Under the pieces are notes generated by a model. The model had not been told where the DNA came from. It searched no databases and saw only the letters and a list, made by a program, of their open reading frames with translations. This document shows positions 54,893 to 63,297 of a stretch of 64,000 nt of DNA, one piece after another. The stretch lies in the NCBI RefSeq assembly GCF_018863415.1, contig NZ_JAHKSN010000006.1, forward strand, positions 120,599 to 184,598. The letters run 5' to 3'. The translations under genes and the position numbers were made by a program. The stretch is from Deinococcus aestuarii (GTDB lineage Bacteria; Deinococcota; Deinococci; Deinococcales; Deinococcaceae). How positions within the stretch are numbered: position 1 is the stretch's first letter; each line of letters begins with the position of its first letter.

Positions 54893-55587
54893 CCATTCCA
54901 CCCTGGCTGAAGATCGTTCTCAAGCTCGAAGGGCGGCACTCGGACGTGTTCCGGGACCTCGTGACCCTGGCGGCCTGCGTGTGCAGTTCCGGACAACGTG
55001 AGGACGAGTACCGGCGCACCGCCGCGAAGTTCACCCCGGAGGAACTGAACGGACTGTGCGAGGCCTTCGGGGACCTGATGTGCCTGAAGCTCGCAGACCC
55101 GTTCCTGGACCTGTTCGGCGCGACCTACATGGAACGCCTGAGCAAGCACGCGCGGCAGCATCTGGGGGAGGTCTACACGCCGAGTTCGGTGGCCTTGCTG
55201 ATGACCAAGCTGGTGATGCACCCGCCCGAGCCCGGGGAGACCTTGAAGGTAGCGGAACCGGCGGTCGGAAGCGGCACCCTGATCCTGGCCGCCGCGCAGG
55301 CGCTGGAGGACCTGGGAGTCAGCCGCCTCCACATGCAGGTGATGGACACCGACCTCAACCCCTTCGCAGTGGACATGGCGCTGGTCAACCTGGGACTCGC
55401 AGGTGTCACGGCAGTCGTCCGCCATGGCAACAGCCTCACCGGGCAGGTCTTCCGCGAGTACCCGACGCCCGCCTGGCACTTCGCGTGTCCCTACAGCGGC
55501 GAGACCAATACCGAGCGGCTGCGAGGCATCGATGTCCTGGAAATGTTGCGACTAACTGTACCCTTGCCAGTCCGTGCTGCGGGCTGA
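54889..55587 (+). CDS. N6-DNA-methylase-like protein lacking the catalytic NPPF motif
   Basis: A 232-residue protein of the N6_Mtase/HsdM-like type. GEVYTPSSVALLMTKLVM precedes motif I VAEPAVGSGTLILAAAQAL and the acidic strand VMDTDLNPFAVDMALVNLG. Motif IV (NPPF/Y), expected soon after VRHGNSLTG, is absent and the frame ends 40 residues later. So it is truncated or a SAM-binding non-catalytic subunit. It could complement the methyltransferase at 52118. TTG start 54889, with GAGGAGG upstream, overlaps the previous stop. Confidence 0.7.
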   Translation: MTIPPWLKIVLKLEGRHSDVFRDLVTLAACVCSSGQREDEYRRTAAKFTPEELNGLCEAFGDLMCLKLADPFLDLFGATYMERLSKHARQHLGEVYTPSSVALLMTKLVMHPPEPGETLKVAEPAVGSGTLILAAAQALEDLGVSRLHMQVMDTDLNPFAVDMALVNLGLAGVTAVVRHGNSLTGQVFREYPTPAWHFACPYSGETNTERLRGIDVLEMLRLTVPLPVRAAG

Positions 55588-55910
55588 CGCGCTACCGAAT
55601 TTAACCATTCGACTGGGGTGTGGCTTTCTCTTAACAAGAAGTATGGCGTTCCTGAGGAAGTCAAGAACGGCAGGGGAGAGAGGCCCGCGAGTTGTCGCTC
55701 TGTCGCTCTCTACAGCCCGGTTCTCCTCTACACGTTCAAGTTCTCGGCCTTCCCACGCCTCGTCACCGCGGAGTTAGAGATCAGGTCTCTAACTCCGCGA
55801 AGTCGGTCCTGAAGGGTGTCGTTCTTCGTGCCTCGCCCCAGCCTCTCGGGATAGTGAAGCAAGTTCTCCTGCCGTTCACTGGGTCCTGGGAGTGCAGAGA
55901 CCACGAAAAG
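55588..55910. other. Intergenic with a strong inverted repeat upstream of parA
   Basis: About 320 bases without a gene. At 55767-55799 is a perfect 14-bp inverted repeat (CGCGGAGTTAGAGA, five-base loop, TCTCTAACTCCGCG). No T-run follows. It may be a terminator, a partition (parS) site or an insertion end. Confidence 0.5.
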
Positions 55911-55940
55911 TTGACAATGTTTTAAACATTTGAGTAGCCT
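55911..55940 (+). promoter_or_regulatory. parA promoter with palindrome
   Basis: TTGACA at 55911-55916 and TAGCCT at 55935-55940 (18-base spacer), 7 bases before ATG 55947, so probably leaderless. A 15-bp palindrome AATGTTT, T, AAACATT at 55916-55930 fills the spacer and could be the site of ParA/ParB or Phd-domain autorepression. Confidence 0.6.
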
Positions 55941-55946
55941 GCCGGT

Positions 55947-56975
55947 ATGCCGCTCAAGCCCGTGCCTGGAACCGCTCAGGTGACCAGCGCCGAATTGCGG
56001 TCGCGCTTTCCCGAATTGCTCGATCAGTTGGGCCAGGGGACACGGGTCGTCGTCACGCACTACCGCCGTCCTATCGGCGCGCTCGTCAGCCTGGAAGATC
56101 TTCAGCGCCTGCGGCGCGCCGACGTCGCGGATGCCCAGTCGGGGCAGGGGAGACTTATGCAGATCATTGGAACGCACAACCAGTCGGGTGGGGTCGGGAA
56201 GACCACCAGCGTCGCGGAACTGGGGTATGACCTCATTACCCGCCTCAATCCCCGCACAGGGCAGCCCAACCGGGTGCTTCTGGTCGACACCGATCCGCAG
56301 GCCTCCTTGACGAAACGCTTCGGCCTGCACGACGACCCCTCGTCCCCGGCCCACGTGGTGACCAGCACACTCTTCATGAGCGTGATGGACCTGCAACTTC
56401 CCGGGCCCACGCCCCTGCCGTCCGCCACAGTGCCGGAACTCCACCTGATCCCTGCCAACCAGCACCTGAGCCGCCTCGACGCGCTGCTCTACAGCGACGA
56501 CAGCCTGCTGCCGAACCTCGGCCAGGTGCTGCGGCGTTACGAGGACTACGACTACATCCTGATCGACACCCCGCCCAGTCGGGGCATGATCACCCGAGCC
56601 GCGCTGGTCGCAAGCGATCACATCATCATTCCGGTCAACAGCAGCCTCAAGGCCATGGAGAACTTCGACAGCGTCTCCGAGGTCATCGGGCAATGCCAAC
56701 GCCACAACCCGAACCTGCGGGTGGCGATGTTCCTGCTGACCCAGTATCAGAAGAACATCCTGCACGACCAAGACGTGCAGCGCATCCTTCAGACCCAATA
56801 CGCCGGGATCGCGCCCACCAGCAGTCCGGTGCCGCACCGCAAGGCGCTGTTCAACGACGCCAGCCTCGCCCGGCTGCCTGTCGCGCTCTACCGCCCCAAG
56901 GACCCGGTGAACGAGGACCTGCGCCGGGTCACCGACGAACTGCTCGCTTACATCGGCGAGCCGGTGACGGCATGA
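55947..56975 (+). CDS. parA: ParA partition ATPase with Phd-like N-terminal domain
   Basis: A 342-residue protein. Residues 10-58 (QVTSAELRSRFPELLDQLGQ, GTRVVVTHYRRPIGALVSLE) look like a Phd/YefM antitoxin DNA-binding fold. Residues 71-342 are a ParA ATPase: NQSGGVGKTTS (Lys85), VLLVDTDPQASLTKRFG and YDYILIDTPPSRGMITRAAL. The deviant Walker A signature Lys is Ser80 here. An internal ATG at 56157 with AGGGGAG upstream could give a separate short ParA. ParA drives plasmid segregation with ParB. Its stop overlaps parB by ATGA. Confidence 0.88.
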   Translation: MPLKPVPGTAQVTSAELRSRFPELLDQLGQGTRVVVTHYRRPIGALVSLEDLQRLRRADVADAQSGQGRLMQIIGTHNQSGGVGKTTSVAELGYDLITRLNPRTGQPNRVLLVDTDPQASLTKRFGLHDDPSSPAHVVTSTLFMSVMDLQLPGPTPLPSATVPELHLIPANQHLSRLDALLYSDDSLLPNLGQVLRRYEDYDYILIDTPPSRGMITRAALVASDHIIIPVNSSLKAMENFDSVSEVIGQCQRHNPNLRVAMFLLTQYQKNILHDQDVQRILQTQYAGIAPTSSPVPHRKALFNDASLARLPVALYRPKDPVNEDLRRVTDELLAYIGEPVTA

Positions 56976-57943
56976 CGCGCGGGCGACCCAGCATGGAGGC
57001 CCGGACGCCGGCACCCGCCACCGTTCTGGGCAACCTCGACCTCGCCCGGGCGCGGGTCATTCCCTTCGCTCAGATTCGGTTGATCGAGCACCACAACCCG
57101 CGTGGCCGGTACTCACGGGATGAGGTGTTCAGCGAGGAGAGCCTGGCCCCACTCGTGCGGTCGATCCGCGAACGCGGCGTCCTGCAACCGGTGCTGCTAC
57201 GCGCCACGCCCGGCGGACAGTATGAACTGGTGGCGGGCGAGCGCCGCTTCCGTGCTGCACAACTCGCTGGCCTGAGTGGCGTCCCCGCCATCGTCGAGAC
57301 GGTGGCCGATGCGGACCTGCTGGAGTACGCGCTGATCGAGAACCTCCAGCGGGAGGCGATGAACCCGGTCGACCAGACCTTCGGGGTGCTGGAACTGCTC
57401 AGCCAACGCACCGGACACCCGCTGAGCGCGCTGCCCCCCTACCTCAACCGTCTGCGCAACGGCACCGAGCGTGACGAACACCGGGTCGAGGAAACCCTGC
57501 AACAGGTGGGGGGTTGGACCCTGCTGACCTTCGCCACCCGCAACGTCAAGTTCCTCCAGTTAAGGACCGAGGAACTCGACGCCATAGCTGCGGGCAAGCT
57601 CACCAGCAAAGCGGCCTTCGAACTGCTCCCCCTAGGCGAGCACGAGCAGCGGAGCAGTCTCTTTGAGGAGGCCGTGCGGGAGGGATGGTCCGCGAAGGAC
57701 CTTCGAGTCCGGGTACAGCACCTTTTGCAGGAGGGGAGCGCTCCCTCCGAAGCCAGGGCACTCGTCTCCCGAGTGAAGGCCTCCCTGACGGAGCGGCGTG
57801 TCGTCCAACTCAGTGCCGCGAAGCGGAAGGAACTCCAGCGTCTCGTCGAACAGCTCGAGTCGCTGTTGCAAGAGGAGCACCCCAGAGTCTCGGGAGGACG
57901 CCAAACTCAGGCGAGAGCCGCCCGGGGCAAGCGCTCGACCTGA
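56972..57943 (+). CDS. parB: ParB partition protein
   Basis: A 323-residue ParB. The N-terminal ParB/Spo0J nuclease-like domain has VAGERRFRAAQLAGLSGVPA and the CTPase-type motif IENLQREAMNPVD. A central HTH region follows, with a C-terminal coiled coil (KRKELQRLVEQLESLLQEE) for dimerisation. ParB binds centromere sites and stimulates ParA. Coupled to parA. No 16-bp TGTTNCACGTGAAACA-type parS was found in the window. Confidence 0.93.
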   Translation: MTRGRPSMEARTPAPATVLGNLDLARARVIPFAQIRLIEHHNPRGRYSRDEVFSEESLAPLVRSIRERGVLQPVLLRATPGGQYELVAGERRFRAAQLAGLSGVPAIVETVADADLLEYALIENLQREAMNPVDQTFGVLELLSQRTGHPLSALPPYLNRLRNGTERDEHRVEETLQQVGGWTLLTFATRNVKFLQLRTEELDAIAAGKLTSKAAFELLPLGEHEQRSSLFEEAVREGWSAKDLRVRVQHLLQEGSAPSEARALVSRVKASLTERRVVQLSAAKRKELQRLVEQLESLLQEEHPRVSGGRQTQARAARGKRST

Positions 57944-58132
57944 GCATTAGGGGACGCCACGGATCGTGTCCTCCTTCACATGTCTCCTCTCCGATCCTCA
58001 GGCCTTGGCACGCGGCTGGCCTCGCCATCTCTATTTCAGGGGTGCTGACCATGCCGTCGTATTCCTTTGCATGCCACTGCGGATCAACAGGAGAGCCAAC
58101 TGGGCAGCGCCTCCAGCCCAGCCAGCCGGTTC

Positions 58133-58495
58133 CGACCCCTTTGGGGGAAACTGGACGTGCAAGGAGGCGGGGAGCGGGGTGCCCTGCCGCCTGCTTGTCC
58201 CCGACCCCTTCGGGGGAGCAGTGGGAACCGACGGCAAAACGTATGTTCCATCCGGGAAAAAGAGTCACGCAGAAACTCCCGACCCCTTTGGGGGACACCC
58301 CAAAGGGGTCGGACCTGAACCATGACCCCATCATCCGACCCCTTTGGGGGAAGTCGAAAATTTCTCGTCCTGAACGTACTTTCCCTATTTCCCTATTGAG
58401 AACGTCCACACTCGACCCCTTTGGAGGAACTGGGCGAGGGATCTCCGACCCCTTTGGGGGAATCAGGCCTTTACCCCCGTCCCCTTCGGGGGGAA
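58133..58495 (+). repeat. Origin 2 iterons, CGACCCCTTTGGGGGAA family
   Basis: Seven direct copies start at 58133, 58202, 58280, 58336, 58413, 58446 and 58478; three carry single or double base changes (TTCGGGG, TTTGGAGG). An inverted copy at 58298-58311 (CCCCAAAGGGGTCG) faces the copy at 58280, making a large dyad. Unrelated to the origin 1 iterons. They lie between parB and the second Rep gene. Confidence 0.92.
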
Positions 58496-58534
58496 AACGC
58501 TGAAAACGACGTGTCCGTGGGTGAATACGTCCGG

Positions 58535-58585
58535 CCGTGTTGTTGTTCTCTTTTAATCTTTTATCTACTCAAAGACCAACAGACA
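58535..58585. other. AT-rich stretch of origin 2
   Basis: AT-rich DNA (ttctcttttaatcttttatc) between the last iteron and the Rep start; probable unwinding element. Confidence 0.6.
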
Positions 58586-58595
58586 CAGGAGGCCC

Positions 58596-59978
58596 ATGAG
58601 CAAACGACTGATCATTCCAGAGAAACTTACGGATGAGCACTTCCTCGCCCGGCTCGGCTTGATCAGCGTGCAGACCCGGGTCGACGAGCGCAGCCCCCTG
58701 AACCATCGCTGGACCAGCCGCTTCAGCATCAACGGCCACGACTACCACGTCGAGGGCTTCGCGGCGGACTTTGGCCGCCCCCGTGGCGTGGACACCGACG
58801 TGCAGATCGCCATCGAAACCCTCTTCGAGCGGCAGGGGTGTCCTGAGGACAACACCATCGTCACCACCGCCTATGAACTCCTGATGCTGTGCCTGATGAC
58901 GGACAAGGGCGACAACTACCTGCGGCTGCGCGAGAGCCTGATGCGCTTGTGGCGGGTGGGCTTTCTGGTGTCCCGCGCCTACCACCACCCGAGCAGCCCC
59001 TGGGCGATGTACCTGAACGAGACCTTGAACCTGATTCAGAGGGTCCGGTTCTGGAGCAAGGGGGCCCGCCGGGAGTCGCCCGACCTGAGCACGATGGTCG
59101 CGGACGGGCGGCTGATCATTCAGCTCTCTGACCCGGTCGCGCAGAGCATCCGGGCCGGCTTCACCCAGCACCTCGACACCATGCTGCTCTCGAGGATCGA
59201 GCAGCCGGTGGGCCGCGGCGTGTACCGCCTCCTTCAGGCACACCGCACCAGCGAGCAGGGGGGAGGGCTGCGGGTTGGCCTGCGGGAGTGGGCCAGCGCG
59301 TGCGGCATCTTCAGCCCGGACTCGGACAAGATCCGTCGCGTGTTGCAGCCCGCCCATGAGGAACTGGAGGCGAACGCCTACCTCGAGGGGATCGAGTTCG
59401 AGGGCCGGGGCGCCAAGCAGGTGTTGCACTACCACTTCCGCATGGAGCCGTCGCTCGACCCCCACCTGGTTCGGGCCGTGCGGGAGCTGGGGATCAGTGA
59501 GGTGCGGGCCCAGACCCTGGTGAAGGGGCACCAGCATGCCCCGGAGCGGGTCCTCGCTTCGGTCGAGTACGTGCGTGCCCAGAAGAACGTCCGCTCTCCA
59601 GGAGCCCTCCTCGCGGACATGCTCACCCATCCCGCAAAGTACATCCTGCCCGAGGAGTCCACACGGGGCACCCTCGCATCCGCCTCCCCACCTCGGCTCG
59701 ACCCTCGCGTCCTCGAGCAGCAGATCGAACGGGACCAGGAGGTGCGGCAGCGTCAACTGCTCGAACTGCCACCGGCCGAACAGTGGCGGGCCAACCAGGC
59801 CACCCTGCGCTTCATGCTCAAGGCCTACCTGAGCGCCCCGCAGCTCCAACACTTGGAGGAAGCCTGTGTATCCGGCCGGTTGAGCGCTTCTCAACTGGCC
59901 CACGACCTGAGCGTCGCCACGGCCCGGGCCGCCAAGGCGGACTTGGTGCAGGCCCTCATGTCCCAGTTGGATGCTTGA
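58596..59978 (+). CDS. rep: Replication initiator protein, origin 2
   Basis: A 460-residue Rep homologous to the one at 47246. Shared blocks are RFSINGHDYHVEGFAADFGR, VDTDVQIAIETLFERQGCPE, YLRLRESLMRL and VYRLLQAHRTS. The C-terminal part is helical. It has an ACAGGAGG site 4 bases before the ATG. It should bind the CGACCCCTTTGGGG iterons. Sequence divergence from Rep 1 fits a different compatibility group. Confidence 0.85.
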   Translation: MSKRLIIPEKLTDEHFLARLGLISVQTRVDERSPLNHRWTSRFSINGHDYHVEGFAADFGRPRGVDTDVQIAIETLFERQGCPEDNTIVTTAYELLMLCLMTDKGDNYLRLRESLMRLWRVGFLVSRAYHHPSSPWAMYLNETLNLIQRVRFWSKGARRESPDLSTMVADGRLIIQLSDPVAQSIRAGFTQHLDTMLLSRIEQPVGRGVYRLLQAHRTSEQGGGLRVGLREWASACGIFSPDSDKIRRVLQPAHEELEANAYLEGIEFEGRGAKQVLHYHFRMEPSLDPHLVRAVRELGISEVRAQTLVKGHQHAPERVLASVEYVRAQKNVRSPGALLADMLTHPAKYILPEESTRGTLASASPPRLDPRVLEQQIERDQEVRQRQLLELPPAEQWRANQATLRFMLKAYLSAPQLQHLEEACVSGRLSASQLAHDLSVATARAAKADLVQALMSQLDA

Positions 59979-60290
59979 GCCAGGAGTGTTGGAAGGTCCA
60001 CCGACGTCCCGAATGCACCTCCCATCATCAACTTCGTGAACGCCGTGATGGGAGATCAGGGGGACTGGGGCCTCGTTCACCGGGCAGCAGGCCGAGCACG
60101 GCCAGCCCCAACCCGTCCCCAATGACCTCCGCCGTGAGGTGCGGCCAGCACAGCGGCCCTCACGTCACCACGGCCGTGTCTGGCCCGCTTCCCGGCAGTC
60201 ACGGAGTTTTCCAAGACCGTTTCTGCCCATACGCGGTAGGGGAGAGGAGAGGTCCCCTGGGAAGAACCACTCCGGGTGCACGCTGAGCGC
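59979..60290. other. Intergenic, nothing identified
   Basis: About 310 bases downstream of Rep 2. No frame, hairpin with T-run or repeat stood out. Confidence 0.35.
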
Positions 60291-61400
60291 ATGCGCACCC
60301 TGTCTCTCTCCCTGCTGCTGCTCGCCCTCGGAGGCACTGCCCATGCTGTTGCCCCGACGCACCGTCTGGTCGCGGTCGGTCAGGTCCTGAACTGGCCGAC
60401 CGGGGACCAAAGCGTCACGCTGAACGTCCGTGAGTCGGGCGTCGTGACCCTGACCGTGGACCACCCCGGCTTCGACGGCGCCGGGTACGCGGCACGCCGG
60501 GCGACCCAAGGCGACGAGCAGTACCGGCCGGGCGTGGTCATCACCACCTACCAGCTCGCGGACGCGGCCGGGCGGGTCCTCCTGCGGCGCGACTATCTCC
60601 CCGGGCAGGTGTCACCCCAGGCAATCTTCTCCGGCGTGCTGGAGTCCGGCCAGTACCGGCTCACCCTGTCGGTCAGCGGCGCGGCCAAGCGCGTGGTCGG
60701 CCTGAGCGTCACCGGCCCGGTCGAGGTCAGCGCCACGACCCTCAACACCACCGTGAGGGGGCGCCAGTGGACGCCGGTGAACGCCGTGCGTCTGGGGGGG
60801 CAGGCCACGCTGCGGCTCTACAACGGGGACAGTGCCCGGGAACTGGAGTTGCGCCTTCGGTACGACAACGGGCAGATCGTGCCACTTCCCAGCGGCGTGC
60901 GCGGCCGCTGGACCGAAGTCCCGCTCGTCGCCGGGATCGGGATGATCGAAGCCCGCCAGGGTCCGGGGGCGAAGCAGTGGAGCAAGTCCTTCGCGCTGTC
61001 CCTGCTGGGCGGGCAGGCCCAGGCCATACCACAGGTCCTGCAAGCCTGGACGGTCACCGTCCCGGAGCAGGTGGTCCAGGTCACGCCCATGCGGACCCAG
61101 GTGGTCGAGATTCAGGAGGTGCGGACCCCGGCCCGCGAGGTCCTGGTACGTGACGTCACGCCGGTCAATCCCCCAGCGCAGGTTGCCTCCAGCTCGCCGT
61201 TTATCGGTCCGGTGCAGGCGGGAACGTTGACTCCCACGGCAGTCCAGGGCACCGACGTCAGCGCGGGTGTTCCGGTCAGCGTCACGGCGGTGGACGGACC
61301 TCTGCAACAGACGGTCTCGCTCAATCTGGCCGCGCAGGACGCCCCCCGCTTCAGGTATGACCAGTGGCCCGCTCAGCTTTCCGGCCTTCGCCTTCCGTAA
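60291..61400 (+). CDS. Secreted protein of unknown function, 369 aa
   Basis: The signal peptide is MRTLSLSLLLLALGGTAHAV with an AHA cleavage site. The mature part is beta-rich (VTLNVRESGVVTLTVDHPGF, QYRLTLSVSGAAKRVVGLSV) with two or three repeated beta domains, like adhesion or S-layer-associated proteins. A Val/Gln/Pro-rich segment (VPEQVVQVTPMRTQVVEIQE) is near the C-terminus. ATG 60291 gives the signal peptide. Not recognised further. Confidence 0.75.
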   Translation: MRTLSLSLLLLALGGTAHAVAPTHRLVAVGQVLNWPTGDQSVTLNVRESGVVTLTVDHPGFDGAGYAARRATQGDEQYRPGVVITTYQLADAAGRVLLRRDYLPGQVSPQAIFSGVLESGQYRLTLSVSGAAKRVVGLSVTGPVEVSATTLNTTVRGRQWTPVNAVRLGGQATLRLYNGDSARELELRLRYDNGQIVPLPSGVRGRWTEVPLVAGIGMIEARQGPGAKQWSKSFALSLLGGQAQAIPQVLQAWTVTVPEQVVQVTPMRTQVVEIQEVRTPAREVLVRDVTPVNPPAQVASSSPFIGPVQAGTLTPTAVQGTDVSAGVPVSVTAVDGPLQQTVSLNLAAQDAPRFRYDQWPAQLSGLRLP

Positions 61401-61485
61401 GAGGACGAGGGTCTTCGCCCTGTGCTCACGTCCAGTAGACGTGAGCACGACTCGCGGTGGCGGACGCCACGTCAGGAGTGAGACC

Positions 61486-61632
61486 GTGAAGTGGAGATTG
61501 CTGGGTCGTTGGACGTTAATCCTGGGACTGTCACTGGGCGCCATGGCGGCGGCCGCGAGTGGAAGTTCCGCTGGAGTGCGCAGTGGACAGGCGCAGACCG
61601 CTGGTCTGGGCTCCGAGGTCATGAAGCACTGA
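61486..61632 (+). CDS. Small exported peptide, 48 aa
   Basis: A GTG at 61486 with AGGAG upstream starts VKWRLLGRWTLILGLSLGAM AAAASGSS, a basic start, hydrophobic core and small-residue cleavage region. The mature peptide would be about 25 residues. It lies 85 bases after the secreted protein gene. A short exported peptide is plausible, but the frame is short and chance is possible. Confidence 0.5.
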   Translation: MKWRLLGRWTLILGLSLGAMAAAASGSSAGVRSGQAQTAGLGSEVMKH

Positions 61633-61656
61633 TTCCCTCCCCGTGTTCATACGTTG

Positions 61657-62598
61657 ATGCGGATTGGTGTTCGCTATAAGGTGGGGCATGGCTGTGGTCG
61701 ACTTCCCCTGCTGGGTGACCCGCCGGACGCCCAGTCCCTGCTGGCGACCGAGGTGGTGCGCCACACCCTCAGTCTTCCCAAAGGGGTGTCCGAGTACTTC
61801 ACGGCGCAGGGGCGGCCGCTGGGCCTGAGCGGGGCCTCCATGATGGTGCTGGTGCTCAGTCGCCTCACCCATCAACTCGCCCTGCCCGCCGCGCCGCTGC
61901 AAGGCACGCACCGACGTTTGCTCGCGCTGCTGACCTGGCACGGCGCGGGACCCGCCGATCTGCACCGGCTGCTGCCTCCTTCGGCGCAGGCGGCCTCTAT
62001 TCCCTGGGCAGTGCTCGCGAGCAACGAGGCGACCCTGGCGTTGCTGCAACGGAGCACATCCGAGTTCGGGATGGCGACCCCCACCACGCTCCTGGCCTAC
62101 GTCGCCGACGAGTGGCAGGTCAATCCCGACTGGCTCCTCGGCGTCCACCCCCGGCCGGGCCGCGAGGTCGGCTTCCTGACCGGCGGCGCCATCCCCATAG
62201 AGCGACTCGCGGCCGCTGTGCTCGACCGGGCGGCCCGGCATGGTGGCCTGGAACTGGCCCTGCTGATGGGCAGCACTGGAGAGTTGCCGGCTGCCTCGCC
62301 CGGCGTTCTGCTGCTGGCCGTTCGCTTCGAGGATCCCGTGAGCCTCCCGCGTCACCGGGTGCTTGCCCTCGTCGACACCGCGGACGTTACCCAGCTCGGC
62401 GCCCTGCGTGAGCTGACCCGGCAGGTTGCCGCGGCCCATCCCGGCACACAAGGCACGGGCGAGCGGATCGCGGTCGACACCTTCCAGGCCCTGGTCACCG
62501 GGCGGCGTCACATCGCCGAGGTCCGCCACCTGGCCTCTCCCACCCGCTGGTCCGCCGACGAACTCCTCGAGCTGTATCAACCGGGCGCCGCCGACTGA
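61657..62598 (+). CDS. Hypothetical protein, about 313 aa
   Basis: Not recognised. A segment near residue 40 (HTLSLPKGVSEYFTAQGRPL, GLSGASMMVLVLSRLTHQLA) could be a ribbon-helix-helix. The rest is helical/globular (TPTTLLAYVADEWQVNPDWL, HVRHLASPTRW-like end). The start is uncertain: ATG 61657 or GTG 61681; a TATAAG at 61675 might be a -10 box. Followed after 30 bases by the next gene. Confidence 0.55.
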   Translation: MRIGVRYKVGHGCGRLPLLGDPPDAQSLLATEVVRHTLSLPKGVSEYFTAQGRPLGLSGASMMVLVLSRLTHQLALPAAPLQGTHRRLLALLTWHGAGPADLHRLLPPSAQAASIPWAVLASNEATLALLQRSTSEFGMATPTTLLAYVADEWQVNPDWLLGVHPRPGREVGFLTGGAIPIERLAAAVLDRAARHGGLELALLMGSTGELPAASPGVLLLAVRFEDPVSLPRHRVLALVDTADVTQLGALRELTRQVAAAHPGTQGTGERIAVDTFQALVTGRRHIAEVRHLASPTRWSADELLELYQPGAAD

Positions 62599-62628
62599 TG
62601 GCCTCGTCCTCGACCCCAGGAGGTTCAG

Positions 62629-63190
62629 ATGACCTATTCCACTGATCCCTTCACCGCCTACCGTGAGGCCGTGGCCACCATGAAGGGACCGCTGCTGAGC
62701 AGTCCCCTGCGCCCGGTGATCATCGGCCTGACCGTGGAGGCCGCCTCGCGGCACAGCCAGGTGCGCCTGCACGTCACGTTACAGGGCACCCTCCCGGTGG
62801 CCGCCCTGCTCGGCGACGAGGCCTTCCGGGGCCTGCTGGCGCCCATGCTCACCCCCGGAGACGTGGAGCGGGGGCAGGTGCACTTCGAAGCACGGCGACC
62901 TCGCCTCCCTGAAGTCCGCCGCCCACGTAACGGGCGTTGATGTGGGCACCGCGGCCCTGCTGGAGGCCGTGGTCCGGGAGTACGTGCGGGTGCTGCGGTA
63001 CCGGGGAGAGGTGCAGGCCGGTCTGCACCCTAAAGTGAAGCGCACGGAGGCGGAGATCGCCACCAGCAGCAGCCTCAACCCCCGGTGGCGTGAGCCGGTG
63101 ATCACCGCCCACGGCGCGGTGTACCTGTCCCGTCCGGAGATCGAGCGCGCGCCGGACCTCTTGGGCGGCAGCGAGCCGCCGCCCTTCTGA
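62629..63190 (+). pseudogene. Hypothetical gene with a frameshift
   Basis: ATG 62629 with AGGAGG upstream opens a frame (AYREAVATMKGPLLSSPLRP, VIIGLTVEAASRHSQVRLHV) that turns into Arg/Pro-rich translation after VHFEA. From about 62890 the next frame carries the natural-looking continuation (HGDLASLKSAAHVTGVDVGT, ALLEAVVREYVRVLRYRGEV) to the stop at 63190. One-base indel in GAAGCACGG is the simplest cause. Joined length about 186 residues. Not recognised. Confidence 0.6.
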
Positions 63191-63297
63191 TGGCACCGAA
63201 GGGCGGGAGGGGGCGCACCGGTTCTTCAGCGGCATCTCCGTTGGACAAAACCACGTCCTCCGTACACTCGCCGCATGGTGACGGCAGGGAAGGGGAC

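Noticed and set aside
58133..58495. CRISPR or REP-type repeat array
   Set aside because: Short near-palindromic repeats directly before a Rep gene; fits iterons.
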